A stretch of 64,000 nucleotides of DNA from Nitrosomonas sp. Nm132 (GCF_900100485.1 NZ_FNDH01000005.1:62001-126000); one strand, 5' to 3'. Positions 1 to 9,674 are shown, counted from the stretch's first letter. Made by a program: numbers and translations. The notes: generated from the letters alone by a model not told the origin.

Positions 1-762
1 GCTGCACGTCAGCAGCTCGCTCAATTCAAGCCAAAATTTTTCTCAGTCACCTTTGGCGCAGGAGGCTCCACCCGCGACCGCACCTTCGAAACAGTACTCG
101 AAATCCTGGCAGAAGGCCATCCTGTTGCGCCCCATCTTTCCTGTATTGGTTCTACTCGCGAAAATATTTACTCAATCCTAAGTAAGTACCAGGAAAACGG
201 TATTCGCCACATCGTTGCCTTGCGGGGAGATTTGCCTTCCGGGATGGCTCAGTCTGGTGAATTCCGTTATGCAAACGAGCTGATTACATTTATTCGCAAA
301 GAGTTTGGCAATACATTCCACATGGAAGTAGCCGCTTATCCCGAATATCATCCACAAGCCCGTTCTGCCCAGGAAGATTTCAGGAATTTTAAAAACAAAA
401 TAGAAGCAGGTGCAGATTCAGTCATTACGCAGTTTTTTTATAATGCAGATGCTTATTTTCATTTTGTTGATATGTGCGAGGCTGCCAACCTGAATGTTCC
501 CATTGTTCCTGGTATTATGCCAATCAACAAATTTTCTCAACTGGTTAGATTCGCAGACACTTGCGGTGCTGAGATTCCTCGCTGGATCAGAAAAAAACTG
601 GAAGGATATGGAGATGATATTGCGTCTATCCACGCTTTTGGACTCGATGTAGTCACTGATTTATGCGAGCAGCTGCTTAAAGCGGGTGCACCGGGACTCC
701 ATTTTTATACGCTCAACTCTGCTGTTTTGACCACAAAAATCTGGCAACGGCTTGGCTTATAG
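1..762 (+). CDS. metF: 5,10-methylenetetrahydrofolate reductase, 5' end missing
   Basis: Reduces 5,10-methylene-THF to 5-methyl-THF with a flavin, supplying the methyl group for methionine synthesis. The frame is open from base 1, so the gene starts outside the window; 253 residues are visible and, by comparison with the ~296-residue E. coli protein, about 40 N-terminal residues are missing. Family landmarks are the SVTFGAGGSTRDRT segment near the window start, the flavin/folate motif ALRGDLPSG, AAYPEYHP, ITQFFYN and the C-terminal HFYTLN. No other gene is close enough downstream to form an operon; a mobile palindromic element follows 47 bases after the stop. Identification is firm; only the start is unknown. 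Confidence 0.95.
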   Translation, partial: AARQQLAQFKPKFFSVTFGAGGSTRDRTFETVLEILAEGHPVAPHLSCIGSTRENIYSILSKYQENGIRHIVALRGDLPSGMAQSGEFRYANELITFIRKEFGNTFHMEVAAYPEYHPQARSAQEDFRNFKNKIEAGADSVITQFFYNADAYFHFVDMCEAANLNVPIVPGIMPINKFSQLVRFADTCGAEIPRWIRKKLEGYGDDIASIHAFGLDVVTDLCEQLLKAGAPGLHFYTLNSAVLTTKIWQRLGL

Positions 763-809
763 ATCATATCGCAACTCTTCTCCAGAATATTCCTGATTTA
801 CTTATCTAT

Positions 810-971
810 CCCGAATATTTCATAAATTCGCGTGATGATCACGCAGGATTTTGATCAATAGGGAAGTTTTGAGAAAGAGGGGTGTAGTGATTCATACACC
901 CGACTGAGCAAAATCTTTCTTATTAATCAAAAGACAAGTGAGGGCACGTGCCAATTTATGAAATATTCGGG
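810..971. mobile_element. palindromic MITE-like element, copy 1 (full length)
   Basis: A 162 bp element that begins CCCGAATATTTCATAAATT and ends with its reverse complement. The inner part is also an imperfect inverted repeat (arms near 848-888 and 895-932), so the whole unit can fold into one long hairpin. It is flanked on both sides by CTAT (806-809 and 972-975), which looks like a 4-bp target duplication. It has no coding capacity. It sits between metF and sbcB and may also act as a terminator for metF. Confidence 0.88.
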
Positions 972-1052
972 CTATCTACCTATATAGGAGCTAGGAACTG
1001 TGGGAGGAAATACAAATACGTAGCTGGATAAAAAGTGACTCTGGAATATGCG

Positions 1053-2501
1053 ATGGCAACGTTGTATTGGCATGATTATGAAACTTTCGGTTCTGACCCG
1101 AGATGGGACCGGCCGGCCCAGTTTGCTGGCCTAAGAACCGATGAGGCGCTTAATGAACTCGGTGATCCTCTGGTCATTTATTGCAAGCCAGCCAAAGATA
1201 TTTTGCCCCAGCCAGAGGCCTGCTTACTCACTGGAATTACACCTCAAATGGTGGATAAGCAAGGCTTGCCTGAACCAGAATTTATTGCAAAAATTCACAC
1301 GGAACTGACACAGCCGGGAACCTGTAGTCTTGGTTACAATACATTGCGCTTCGATGATGAAGTAACGCGTTTTGCCTTATATCGAAATTTCTACGATCCT
1401 TATGCCCGCGAATGGCAGCATGGAAATTCGCGCTGGGATCTCATCGATTTAGTGCGAATGACTTATGCCTTGAGACCAGAGGGCATTATTTGGCCAAGGC
1501 ATGATGATGGCAAGCCCAGCTTCCGTCTTGAGGATTTGACAGTGGCCAATGGTATCGATCATGGCTCCGCACATGACGCACTATCGGATGTCAAAGCGAC
1601 CCTCAAGCTGGCGCGCTTGTTACGTGATAAGCAGCCGCGTCTATATAACTGGCTTTTTCAGCTTCGTAATAAGCATAAAGCAGCTTTGTTATTGGATTTG
1701 ATTAATCACACTCCGGTCATTCATACTTCCCGTATGTATCCCTCAGAAACAGGTTGCACTACTGTGGTGATGCCGGTAGTTCAGGAGCAGGGAAACGGTA
1801 ACAGTGTTCTAGTTTATGATCTGCGCCACGATCCCGCTCCTTATTTAGAAATGAGTGCCGGGGAGCTCGCAGAATGTCTGTTTACTCCTCAATCAACGTT
1901 ACCTGCAAGCATGTCGCGCTTACCCGTCAAATCCGTGAAGATCAACAAATGCCCAGCGCTCGCTCCTCAAAATGTTCTTGATACCCCCACTGCATCACGA
2001 ATTAGTCTCAATATAGAAGCTTGCAATCAACATTGGCAGTTGTTGCATAAAAATACCGCGTTTATGCAGCGTGTCGCGCTAGCCTATTCCAGTAGGGAAT
2101 TTGAAGCATCCAGAGATGTAGATCTAGCACTTTATGACAATTTTTTTAGTGAGCACGATCGCCTCCTCATGACAGAAGTGCGTGATGCCTCGCCTTTGCA
2201 GCTGGCACACAATCATTTTGATTTCCAGGATAAGCGGTTGCATGAATTGTTATTTCGATACCGTGCGCGCAATTGGCCCGATACCCTCTCCAAAAATGAG
2301 TTACCGCAATGGGAAACCCTCCGCTGCCAACATCTTACAGAAAAGAATTCCGGTAATAGCATTACCTTAACTGAATATGCCGAGAAAATTACCCGTTTGC
2401 GTAAAACCTATGCAGAGAATGCTCATCTCTTGGAAATATTAGATTCTATTGAGACATGGGGTAGAGAATTAGCTACAGAAAACAACCTACCTTGGGATTG
2501 A
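1053..2501 (+). CDS. sbcB: exodeoxyribonuclease I
   Basis: 3'-5' single-strand DNA exonuclease acting in recombination and mismatch repair; 482 residues, close to the E. coli enzyme (475). The DEDDh motif HDYETFG is at the N-terminus, followed by RPAQFAGLRTD, LGYNTLRFDDEVTR, FYDPYAREW, SRWDLIDLVRMTYALRPEGI and the SAHDALSDV motif that carries the last catalytic His/Asp; the SH3-like and helical C-terminal parts are also recognisable (VKINKCPALA, LFRYRARNWP). ATG at 1053 gives MATLYWHDYETFG, as in related proteins; an in-frame GTG at 1035 is an alternative six codons upstream. It is a single-gene unit with a mobile element just upstream. Confidence 0.95.
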   Translation: MATLYWHDYETFGSDPRWDRPAQFAGLRTDEALNELGDPLVIYCKPAKDILPQPEACLLTGITPQMVDKQGLPEPEFIAKIHTELTQPGTCSLGYNTLRFDDEVTRFALYRNFYDPYAREWQHGNSRWDLIDLVRMTYALRPEGIIWPRHDDGKPSFRLEDLTVANGIDHGSAHDALSDVKATLKLARLLRDKQPRLYNWLFQLRNKHKAALLLDLINHTPVIHTSRMYPSETGCTTVVMPVVQEQGNGNSVLVYDLRHDPAPYLEMSAGELAECLFTPQSTLPASMSRLPVKSVKINKCPALAPQNVLDTPTASRISLNIEACNQHWQLLHKNTAFMQRVALAYSSREFEASRDVDLALYDNFFSEHDRLLMTEVRDASPLQLAHNHFDFQDKRLHELLFRYRARNWPDTLSKNELPQWETLRCQHLTEKNSGNSITLTEYAEKITRLRKTYAENAHLLEILDSIETWGRELATENNLPWD

Positions 2502-2744
2502 TTAGAAATGAAAGAATAATCCTTCAACTCTGGCAAACTCAATTTTCTTCATGTAGTGTTTCACTCCACATGAAGCTTAAGTTATTGCTGTTGGCTAACC
2601 TTTCATTGAATATCGAAATGATAAAGAACTGAGAAAATCAGCTAAGTCTACCATCTGGTGGATTGTAACCCTAGCGTGAATCGGGCTATTAGGATTAGTA
2701 TAGAAATTAATCATGCAAGCAAACTTTAATCTACCTAGAAAAAT
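2502..2744. other. sbcB-glgX intergenic region with a possible terminator hairpin
   Basis: No gene seen. Positions 2547-2575 form an imperfect hairpin (CTTCATGT arm against ACATGAAG) 46 bases after the sbcB stop, followed by moderately T-rich sequence. It could be the sbcB terminator, but the U-tract is poor. Confidence 0.4.
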
Positions 2745-4850
2745 ATGAAAGTATGGCCCGGACAACCTTATCCATTGGGAGCCGTTTATGATGGCTCTGG
2801 AACAAACTTCTCAGTATTTTCGGAAACTGCCGAACGGATTGAGCTGTGCCTTTTCGATGAGAAAGGGAACGAGACGCGAGTTGATCTACCAGAGGTAACG
2901 GGCTATTGCTGGCACGGCTATCTGCCATTCGTCGAACCTGGCCAACGCTACGGCTTTCGCGTTCATGGACCCTGGGATCCAGCCAACGGTCAATGCTGTA
3001 ATCCTGCCAAGCTACTGCTCGATCCTTATGCCAAAGCGATCGACGGGCAGGTCAAGTGGAACGAAGCTGTTTTTTTATACCGTTTTGGCAAAGGCCTGGA
3101 AGCTCAAAACAACAGCGATAGCGATAGCGCACCATTCATGCCACGAAGCGTGGTGCATCAACCCCATTTTGAATGGAACGGAGATCGCAGGCTGCAAATC
3201 CCCTGGCATGAGACCGTCATCTATGAGACTCATGTCAAAGGCCTCACTGCCAGACATCCAGATATTCCACCTGAGATACGAGGCACTTATGCTGCCCTGG
3301 CACACCCGGCAATTATTGATTATTTCAAACAGCTTGGGATCACCGCAGTCGAGCTCATGCCGATCCATTATTTCATTCATGACAAGCATCTGATAGATCA
3401 AGGTTTACGAAATTATTGGGGATACAATTCCATTGGCTACTTCGCGCCTCATAGCGAATATGCATCCCAAAAGCGTCCCGGTGCTGCTGTGGCTGAGTTC
3501 AAACAAATGGTCAAAACATTGCATCATGCCGGAATTGAGGTCATTCTGGATGTGGTATACAACCATACAGCAGAGGGGAATCATCTCGGCCCGATACTTT
3601 CTTTCAAGGGAATCGATAACGCGTATTATTACCGCCTTTGCGACGATCGATGCTATTACAAAGATTACACCGGCACCGGTAACAGTCTGAATATGCGCAA
3701 TCCCTTCGTGCTGCAACTCATCATGGATTCCCTGCGCTACTGGATTCTGGAAATGCATGTTGATGGATTCCGTTTCGATCTGGCTGCCACTTTGGCGCGA
3801 GAACTGCACGATGTAGACCGCCTCTCAGTGTTCTTCAATATCATCCAGCAAGATCCTGTCGTCAGTCAGGTGAAGCTCATCGCTGAGCCTTGGGATGTCG
3901 GTGAAGGTGGTTATCAGGTGGGAAATTTTCCCCCAGTATGGACCGAATGGAATGGTAAATATCGAGACTGCGTACGTGATTTCTGGCGAGGGGAGAATCA
4001 AACACTCGGGGAGTTCGCTTCCCGTTTTACCGGCAGTTCCGACCTTTACGAAAAAACTTCCCGCCTGCCATACGCCAGTATCAACTTCGTCACCGCTCAT
4101 GATGGATTCACTTTAAATGACCTCGTTTCTTACAATGAAAAGCATAATGACGTCAACAATGAGAAAAGCCATGATGGTGAAAACTACAACCGTTCGTGGA
4201 ATTGTGGCGTTGAAGGCATGACAGAAGACCTGAAAGTGCTCCAGTTGCGAAATCGCCAGAGGCGAAACTTCCTGGTCACACTGCTTCTTTCTCAGGGTGT
4301 GCCAATGCTGCTGGGAGGAGACGAGATCAGCCGTACGCAGAAAGGTAATAATAATGCCTACTGCCAGGATAATGAGATCTCCTGGTATGACTGGGAAAAT
4401 GCAGATAAAGACTTGCTTACTTTTTGTCAGAAGCTCATCGAATATCGCAAAGACCATCCTGTCTTTCGTCGTAGACACTGGTTTCTGGGTCAGCCCATTC
4501 ATGGAAGCGAGGTAAAGGATATTGCCTGGTTTACGTTAGAAGGCGAGCAGATGTCTGAAAAGCATTGGGGTCTGGGGTATGCCAAGTCACTTGGCGTTTT
4601 CTTGAATGGCGCAACGATCCCGAATCCCTATCCACGTGGCGAACCGGTAAAAGATGACAATTTTTACGTGATTTTCAATGCACACCATGAAGCGTTGATT
4701 TTTACCTTACCCAAGACCAATTGGGGGGCGCTCTGGATTAAGGAATTCGACACTGATATTGGTTGGCTGGAAAATGAGGAAACGCTTAAAGCAGAAAGCC
4801 AAATCAAAGTGGAAGACCATTCCGTGGTAGTGTTGCGGCAGGTAACCTAG
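2745..4850 (+). CDS. glgX: glycogen debranching enzyme GlgX
   Basis: Isoamylase-type alpha-1,6-glucosidase that removes limit-dextrin branches during glycogen breakdown; 701 residues, typical length. The N-terminal CBM48 region begins VWPGQPYPLGAVYDGSGTNF. GH13 motifs are all present: DVVYNH (269-274), DGFRFD with nucleophile Asp345, IAEPWD with acid/base Glu381, and TAHDGF with His452/Asp453. No other glycogen genes adjoin it. A perfect hairpin 31 bases after the stop probably terminates transcription. Confidence 0.95.
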   Translation: MKVWPGQPYPLGAVYDGSGTNFSVFSETAERIELCLFDEKGNETRVDLPEVTGYCWHGYLPFVEPGQRYGFRVHGPWDPANGQCCNPAKLLLDPYAKAIDGQVKWNEAVFLYRFGKGLEAQNNSDSDSAPFMPRSVVHQPHFEWNGDRRLQIPWHETVIYETHVKGLTARHPDIPPEIRGTYAALAHPAIIDYFKQLGITAVELMPIHYFIHDKHLIDQGLRNYWGYNSIGYFAPHSEYASQKRPGAAVAEFKQMVKTLHHAGIEVILDVVYNHTAEGNHLGPILSFKGIDNAYYYRLCDDRCYYKDYTGTGNSLNMRNPFVLQLIMDSLRYWILEMHVDGFRFDLAATLARELHDVDRLSVFFNIIQQDPVVSQVKLIAEPWDVGEGGYQVGNFPPVWTEWNGKYRDCVRDFWRGENQTLGEFASRFTGSSDLYEKTSRLPYASINFVTAHDGFTLNDLVSYNEKHNDVNNEKSHDGENYNRSWNCGVEGMTEDLKVLQLRNRQRRNFLVTLLLSQGVPMLLGGDEISRTQKGNNNAYCQDNEISWYDWENADKDLLTFCQKLIEYRKDHPVFRRRHWFLGQPIHGSEVKDIAWFTLEGEQMSEKHWGLGYAKSLGVFLNGATIPNPYPRGEPVKDDNFYVIFNAHHEALIFTLPKTNWGALWIKEFDTDIGWLENEETLKAESQIKVEDHSVVVLRQVT

Positions 4851-4880
4851 CTAGCCACACCGGTCGGTAGCAGCCAGTTA

Positions 4881-4937
4881 CCCCGGATATTTCATAAATT
4901 CGCGTGATGATCACGCGAATTTATGAAATATCCGGGG
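4881..4937. repeat. short palindromic form of the MITE-like family; likely bidirectional terminator
   Basis: A near-perfect 57 bp palindrome with 27-bp arms around a 3-base centre. It consists of the outer terminus of the long element (here CCCCGGATATTTCATAAATT) followed directly by its reverse complement, with no inner section. The two central bases changed in the terminus (GGAT for GAAT) are changed in both arms, so the pairing is kept. It lies between the convergent glgX and cytochrome genes, a natural place for a two-way terminator. The flanks (TTAC/GTAG) do not give a clear target duplication. Confidence 0.8.
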
Positions 4938-5083
4938 TAGGTGGGATAACTTCCGCTTTCGGGCGTTAGTTCACACCCGATTTCTTCGCATAGCATCCCG
5001 TTTGTTTCTGTATCCAGGCTGCCACTTTTATCTTTTACTTCCGATAATGCCAGCACCCGCCTCAAAAAGCGATTAAGTCGCTA

Positions 5084-5629
5084 TTAGTGATGATGATCGT
5101 GCAGATTGTCATCACGATGCGTTTCTCCGAACGCCGCATATTGTTCAGCAGTCATGCCGGGAAGTTTGTGAAGAAAAGCAACCGTTGCCCAGATCGCCTC
5201 GTCATTGTGCGTGAGCCCCCATGCGGGCATAGCCGTCATTTTGAGACCATTCTTGATTACCCAGAAGTATTTTTTTGAGAGATATAACTTCTCATCTGCA
5301 TCAATTACTGGCTCTCTTTTATAGAATACCGGCGCTTGTGGGTAGAGACCCATTGCCAGTTCGGTGGGTTGCTCACCGGGCGCCAAATGGCATTCGGTAC
5401 ACATGGCATGGTAGTGCTTGAAGCCTTTCGCAAGCATATCTGCACTATCAAGCGCGGGAACTTCCAGCTCTTCCGCACGCGCTTTTATTGAGCTTTCACG
5501 TACCCACGTAATCATCTTCTCCGTGATCGCCCAATGTTTCTCAGTTGCAGCCATGTTGTAGGCGCCAGAGCCTAGCACGATAAACGTAAGCCCGAGCGCT
5601 GCTAGTGCTACGATGACAAGCAATTTCAT
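5084..5629 (-). CDS. membrane-anchored mono-haem cytochrome c
   Basis: Small c-type cytochrome, 181 residues from this start, expected on the periplasmic face of the inner membrane. An uncleaved-looking N-terminal segment (KLLVIVALAALGLTFIVLGSG) anchors it; the haem site is CTECH (Cys79, Cys82, His83, numbered from the ATG six bases upstream) and the likely axial Met is in MTAMPAWG. The C-terminus is His-rich (DDNLHDHHH). The second ATG (5629) is chosen because AGGAGG then lies seven bases upstream, whereas it almost touches the ATG at 5635. It probably carries electrons in respiration, but the partner is unknown. Confidence 0.85.
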   Translation of the reverse strand: MKLLVIVALAALGLTFIVLGSGAYNMAATEKHWAITEKMITWVRESSIKARAEELEVPALDSADMLAKGFKHYHAMCTECHLAPGEQPTELAMGLYPQAPVFYKREPVIDADEKLYLSKKYFWVIKNGLKMTAMPAWGLTHNDEAIWATVAFLHKLPGMTAEQYAAFGETHRDDNLHDHHH

Positions 5630-5838
5630 TTTCATTCCTCCTAAATGGTTATTCAGAACGACTCATGACGGTTTATGCATATAAAGTACCACATTGACTC
5701 AAGCTCCGGAAACAAATTACTCTACTCTGCAGCAGGTTGGAGTTGAAAATAAATCATAGCTGAACCAACTCATTCTCTACCATATCGCTTGACAATGATT
5801 TATTCTGAGCGCAGCATCTAATCGAAATGTGTGATTAA

Positions 5839-5998
5839 CTCGAATATTTCATAAATTCGCGTGATGATCACGCAGGATTTTGATTAATAGGGAAGTTTTG
5901 AGAAAGAGGGGTAGTGATTCATACACCCGACTGAGCAAAATCTTTCTTATTAATCAAAAGGCAAGTGAGGACACGTGCCAATTTATGAAATATTCGGG
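5839..5998. mobile_element. palindromic MITE-like element, copy 3 (full length)
   Basis: Same 160-162 bp element as at 810, same orientation, with one base change at the left tip (CTCGAAT for CCCGAAT) and a 2-base deletion in the inner arm. TTAA is found directly on both sides (5835-5838 and 5999-6002), consistent with a 4-bp target duplication. It lies between the divergent cytochrome and DUF1540 genes. Confidence 0.88.
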
Positions 5999-6080
5999 TT
6001 AAGAATACTGAAATTTCTATCTTTCATGGGTTTTCACTTACTTCATTGCATTCTTCTCTCACGCAATAGGAGAATTTCAA

Positions 6081-6383
6081 ATGAAAACCATTACCATCGA
6101 AACCCCTCTCGTTTCCGAATGTAGCGTAACTGAGTGCGCTTATAATCTCGACAGCAGCTGCCACGCTCGGGCCATCACCATCGGTGACGGAGTGCATCCC
6201 AGTTGTGACACATTTTTCGATAACAGGAATCTTCACACTAAAGCTGCTGTGCGCATGGCAGGGATTGGTGCCTGCAAGATTGAAGCATGCAAGTTCAATG
6301 ATGACTTTGAATGCATAACTGAAAACATCCGGGTTGGACACAGCAAGGACGAGATTAGCTGCCTGACATTTGCACCGCGCTGA
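6081..6383 (+). CDS. DUF1540 cysteine-rich protein (two repeats)
   Basis: A 100-residue soluble protein with two copies of the DUF1540 Cys pattern: Cys14, 19, 27, 42 in the first half (SECSVTECAYNLDSSCHA) and a second set in the second half (GACKIEACKFNDDFECIT, ISCLTF). Such spaced Cys quartets usually bind metal, probably Zn or an iron-sulfur site, but no function is established. TAGGAGA lies ten bases before the ATG. Single-gene unit. Confidence 0.85.
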   Translation: MKTITIETPLVSECSVTECAYNLDSSCHARAITIGDGVHPSCDTFFDNRNLHTKAAVRMAGIGACKIEACKFNDDFECITENIRVGHSKDEISCLTFAPR

Positions 6384-6589
6384 TCTCCGAGTACCAAAAA
6401 AAGGGATTCCAGCGGCCTTATTAATAGACTCGCATCCCGCATCCATTTATGGGCTGGGCTTATCAGGCTGTCTGTGCACAGTTCTTTAATGCCCAGGAAG
6501 CGGGAAATAGCGTGTGCCTGTAATCTCATTTAAAGCAGGAAATTCAGCATGGAATAAGCTCTCAATTTTTCTCTGCTTCAATCCTAAGA

Positions 6590-9415
6590 ATGGAATCGCG
6601 CGAGATGCAAATGCCGCCGCACCTAGACTCACAAAACGATGCCGAGCGATTGCTGGACATCGTGCGCGGCCTTACTCATGAGCTGCGGCCGAATGTACCC
6701 GCTACCGGGCACCTTGGTTTGGATCATTCACTGGAGCGCGACTTCGGGCTGGACAGCTTGGCGCGCGTGGAATTACTGAGCCGCATTGAGCGCGAATTGG
6801 GTGTGAAGCTGAGTGAGAAAGCATTCGCCGATGCTGAAACGCCACGTGATTTGCTCAAACAGATGGCAAGCACTGTAGCTGCCGAAACGCCTGCTCTGGC
6901 TGGAACACCCGTGTTTGCAGAAAAACAGGTGTACCATCCGCCGGAAACTGCAACCACGCTGACCGAAATACTGGATTGGCATGTCGCAAAGCATGCTGAG
7001 CAAGTGCATATCACGCTTTATGATGAAGAAGAGCATACCGAGGACATTACCTATCGCATCCTGCAGGAGCAGGCCAAAGCATTGGCTACCGGTCTGCTGT
7101 GCCAGCATGGGTTAAGCTCTGGCGACAAGGTAGCAATCATGCTGCCCACTGGACGTGAATTCTTCGCCGCTTTTTATGGCGCGCTCTATGCTGGCTGTGT
7201 GCCGGTACCGTTATACCCGCCAGCGCGTCCTTCGCAAATCGAGGATCACATGCGGCGCATTGCTGGCATCATCGCCAATGCTCAAGCCAGCATTCTTATC
7301 ACGATTGACCAGGTAAAACCATTGGGACGACTGCTGCGCGCGCAGTGCAAGTCGCTTCGTGCGATTACAACCATAAAGGATTTGTCTGTTCCCGACGCCC
7401 CCTCCTCCTTTCCGGAGCTGGGGCCGCAGGACATCGCCTTCCTGCAATACACTTCTGGCAGCACCGGCAATCCCAAAGGTGTCGTGCTCACTCACGCCAA
7501 TCTGCTCGCCAACCTACGGGCGATGGAACATGCTTCGGGCATTACTGCCGCAGATACCTTCGTGTCATGGCTGCCGCTCTATCACGATATGGGACTGATT
7601 GGCGCCTGCATGGGCAGCCTCTATGTCGGATTCCGGCTGGTGCTGCTGCCGCCACTCTCCTTTCTCGCCCGGCCGGGGCGCTGGTTATGGGCGATCGACC
7701 GGCATCGCGCTACCGTTTCAGCGGCTCCCAACTTTGCCTATGAGTTATGCGCCAATAAGCTCGATGATCGCGATCTGAGTGGTCTGGATTTAAGCTGCTG
7801 GCGGCTGGCCTATAATGGAGCTGAGCCCATCAGTGCGCGCACGATCGATCATTTCGTTGCGCGCTTCGCTCGCTATGGTTTCAGCCGTACTGCCATGACG
7901 CCAGTCTATGGATTGGCGGAATCCTCTGTGGGACTGGCTTTTCCTCCGCTGGAACGCGGGCCGCTGGTTGATCATGTGGATCGCGACGCACTCACCCGTT
8001 CGGATATTGCGCGTTGCGCGCAGGCAGACGACCACTATGCGCTGCACATCGTTTCCTGCGGCCTTCCCCTCCCCGGCCACGCGATCCGCATTGTTGACAC
8101 TGCCGGACGGGTATTGCCCGAACGGACTCAGGGACGCGTGCAATTCTGTGGACCGTCTGCGACCAGCGGTTATTTCCACAACCCCGAAGCGACGGCGCAC
8201 CTGTTCGATGGACGGTGGCTCAATAGCGGCGATATGGGCTACATTGCGGCTGGAGAGCTTTATCTCACCGGACGCGAAAAGGACATCATCATTCACGGCG
8301 GACACAACATTTACCCGCAGGAACTGGAGGAAGCGGTAAGCCAGGTGCGCAGCGTGCGTAAAGGTGGAGTAGCGGTATTCCCGGCCAGTAATGCGCACAC
8401 TGGTACAGAACGGCTGGTGATACTTGCTGAAACACACGAAAGCAGCGCCATAGAGCGCGACCGGATACTAGCCGAAATCAACAACCTGGCCGTCGATTTG
8501 GCCGGCATGCCAGCCGATGATATCGTGCTGGCACCGCCGCGTACGGTACTAAAGACCTCCAGCGGCAAGATTCGCCGTGCTGCCTGCCGTGAGCTATACG
8601 AGCATGGCGCAATCGGCAGCACCCAGCGTGCGCCGTGGTGGCAAATAGTACGCCTCGGCGGTGCTGCTGCCATCGCGCAAGTTACTCATCTGCTGCGACG
8701 CAGCGCCGAGTGGGCATGGGGAGCATGGGCCTGGACGGTTTTTGCTACTATTGTACCCTTTGCCTGGCTGCTCATTGTGCTGGCACCCGGGCTTTCACTG
8801 CGCCGACGCATCGCCCGAGCGTGCGCGCGCCTGGCGTTTGCGCTGACCGGACTGACGCTGCGGGCAGAAGGCTTGCAGCATCTCAATAACCGCACGCCCG
8901 CGATCTTGGTAGCTAATCACGCCAGCTATCTAGACGCGCTCCTGCTTACGGCAATCCTGCCGGCTAAATTCGCCTATGTAGCTAAACAAGAGCTGCAGCG
9001 CAATCCGGCCGCCGCCATCCCCCTGCGTCAACTGGGCAGCGCATTTGTTGAACGTTTCGATGACGCACGCGGTATAGAAGACGTACGTAAACTAGAGGAG
9101 CGAGTCCGCGCCGGGGAATCCATGGTTTTTTTCCCCGAAGGCACATTTCGGCGTGAAGCTGGACTAATGCCATTCAGATTAGGGGCGTTTCTGACTGCTG
9201 CACGATCCGGCACTCCCCTGCTGCCGGTTACCCTGATCGGCACCCGCTCCTTGCTGTGTGCTGGACAGTGGTTCCCCCACCGCAGTGAGCTGAAAGTGCT
9301 GATTGATAAACCCGTGCATGCGGCAGGGCATGATTGGCAAGCGGCATTACAACTACAGGGCGCGGCGCGCCGCCAGATACTGGCGCAGCTTAATGAGCCT
9401 GACGTCGCTGCCTGA
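6590..9415 (+). CDS. ACP / fatty acyl-AMP ligase / lysophospholipid acyltransferase fusion
   Basis: A 941-residue fusion of three activities. Residues ~15-95 are an acyl carrier domain with the phosphopantetheine site FGLDSL (Ser56). Residues ~120-680 are an AMP-forming ligase with YTSGSTGNPKG (287-297), SWLPLYHDMGLIG, YGLAESSVG and SGDMGYI; the LPLYHDMG segment is typical of fatty acyl-AMP ligases rather than acyl-CoA ligases. A membrane segment near 705-735 follows, then a PlsC-type acyltransferase with NHASYLD (HX4D, His777/Asp782) and FFPEGTF (Glu850). The likely reaction series is fatty acid to acyl-AMP to acyl-ACP to (lyso)lipid. E. coli Aas does a similar job with the opposite domain order. 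ATG 6590 has a weak ribosome site; ATG 6605 is possible. Confidence 0.85.
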   Translation: MESREMQMPPHLDSQNDAERLLDIVRGLTHELRPNVPATGHLGLDHSLERDFGLDSLARVELLSRIERELGVKLSEKAFADAETPRDLLKQMASTVAAETPALAGTPVFAEKQVYHPPETATTLTEILDWHVAKHAEQVHITLYDEEEHTEDITYRILQEQAKALATGLLCQHGLSSGDKVAIMLPTGREFFAAFYGALYAGCVPVPLYPPARPSQIEDHMRRIAGIIANAQASILITIDQVKPLGRLLRAQCKSLRAITTIKDLSVPDAPSSFPELGPQDIAFLQYTSGSTGNPKGVVLTHANLLANLRAMEHASGITAADTFVSWLPLYHDMGLIGACMGSLYVGFRLVLLPPLSFLARPGRWLWAIDRHRATVSAAPNFAYELCANKLDDRDLSGLDLSCWRLAYNGAEPISARTIDHFVARFARYGFSRTAMTPVYGLAESSVGLAFPPLERGPLVDHVDRDALTRSDIARCAQADDHYALHIVSCGLPLPGHAIRIVDTAGRVLPERTQGRVQFCGPSATSGYFHNPEATAHLFDGRWLNSGDMGYIAAGELYLTGREKDIIIHGGHNIYPQELEEAVSQVRSVRKGGVAVFPASNAHTGTERLVILAETHESSAIERDRILAEINNLAVDLAGMPADDIVLAPPRTVLKTSSGKIRRAACRELYEHGAIGSTQRAPWWQIVRLGGAAAIAQVTHLLRRSAEWAWGAWAWTVFATIVPFAWLLIVLAPGLSLRRRIARACARLAFALTGLTLRAEGLQHLNNRTPAILVANHASYLDALLLTAILPAKFAYVAKQELQRNPAAAIPLRQLGSAFVERFDDARGIEDVRKLEERVRAGESMVFFPEGTFRREAGLMPFRLGAFLTAARSGTPLLPVTLIGTRSLLCAGQWFPHRSELKVLIDKPVHAAGHDWQAALQLQGAARRQILAQLNEPDVAA

Positions 9416-9455
9416 TTCAGCAAACCCAAACCATCCAATGATGGTTTTCCGTTAA

Positions 9456-9617
9456 CCCGAATATTTCATAAATTCGCGTGATAATCACGCAGGATTTTGA
9501 TTAATAGGGAAGTTTTGAGAAAGAGGGGTGTAGTGATTCATACACCCGACTGAGCAAAATCTTTCTTATTAATCAAAAGACAAGGGAGGGCACGTGCCAA
9601 TTCATGAAATATTCGGG
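9456..9617. mobile_element. palindromic MITE-like element, copy 4 (full length)
   Basis: 162 bp copy, same orientation as copy 1. TTAA directly flanks both ends (9452-9455 and 9618-9621); the dyad even extends to GTTAAC on each side. It lies between the convergent ends of the acyl-AMP ligase fusion and cobS and could stop transcription from both sides. Confidence 0.88.
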
Positions 9618-9674
9618 TTAACGCTTATAAACTATTTGCAAATTCCAATTATCTCAAGCGTAACCAGCGATCAA

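Noticed and set aside
810-971. CRISPR-like repeat interpretation of the recurring element
   Set aside because: Copies are dispersed over 50 kb, palindromic and flanked by target duplications; there are no regular spacers or cas genes.
7790-8437. Long open frame (215 codons) on the minus strand
   Set aside because: Lies fully inside the acyl-AMP ligase fusion, has no recognisable protein features, and arises from biased codon use of the real gene.
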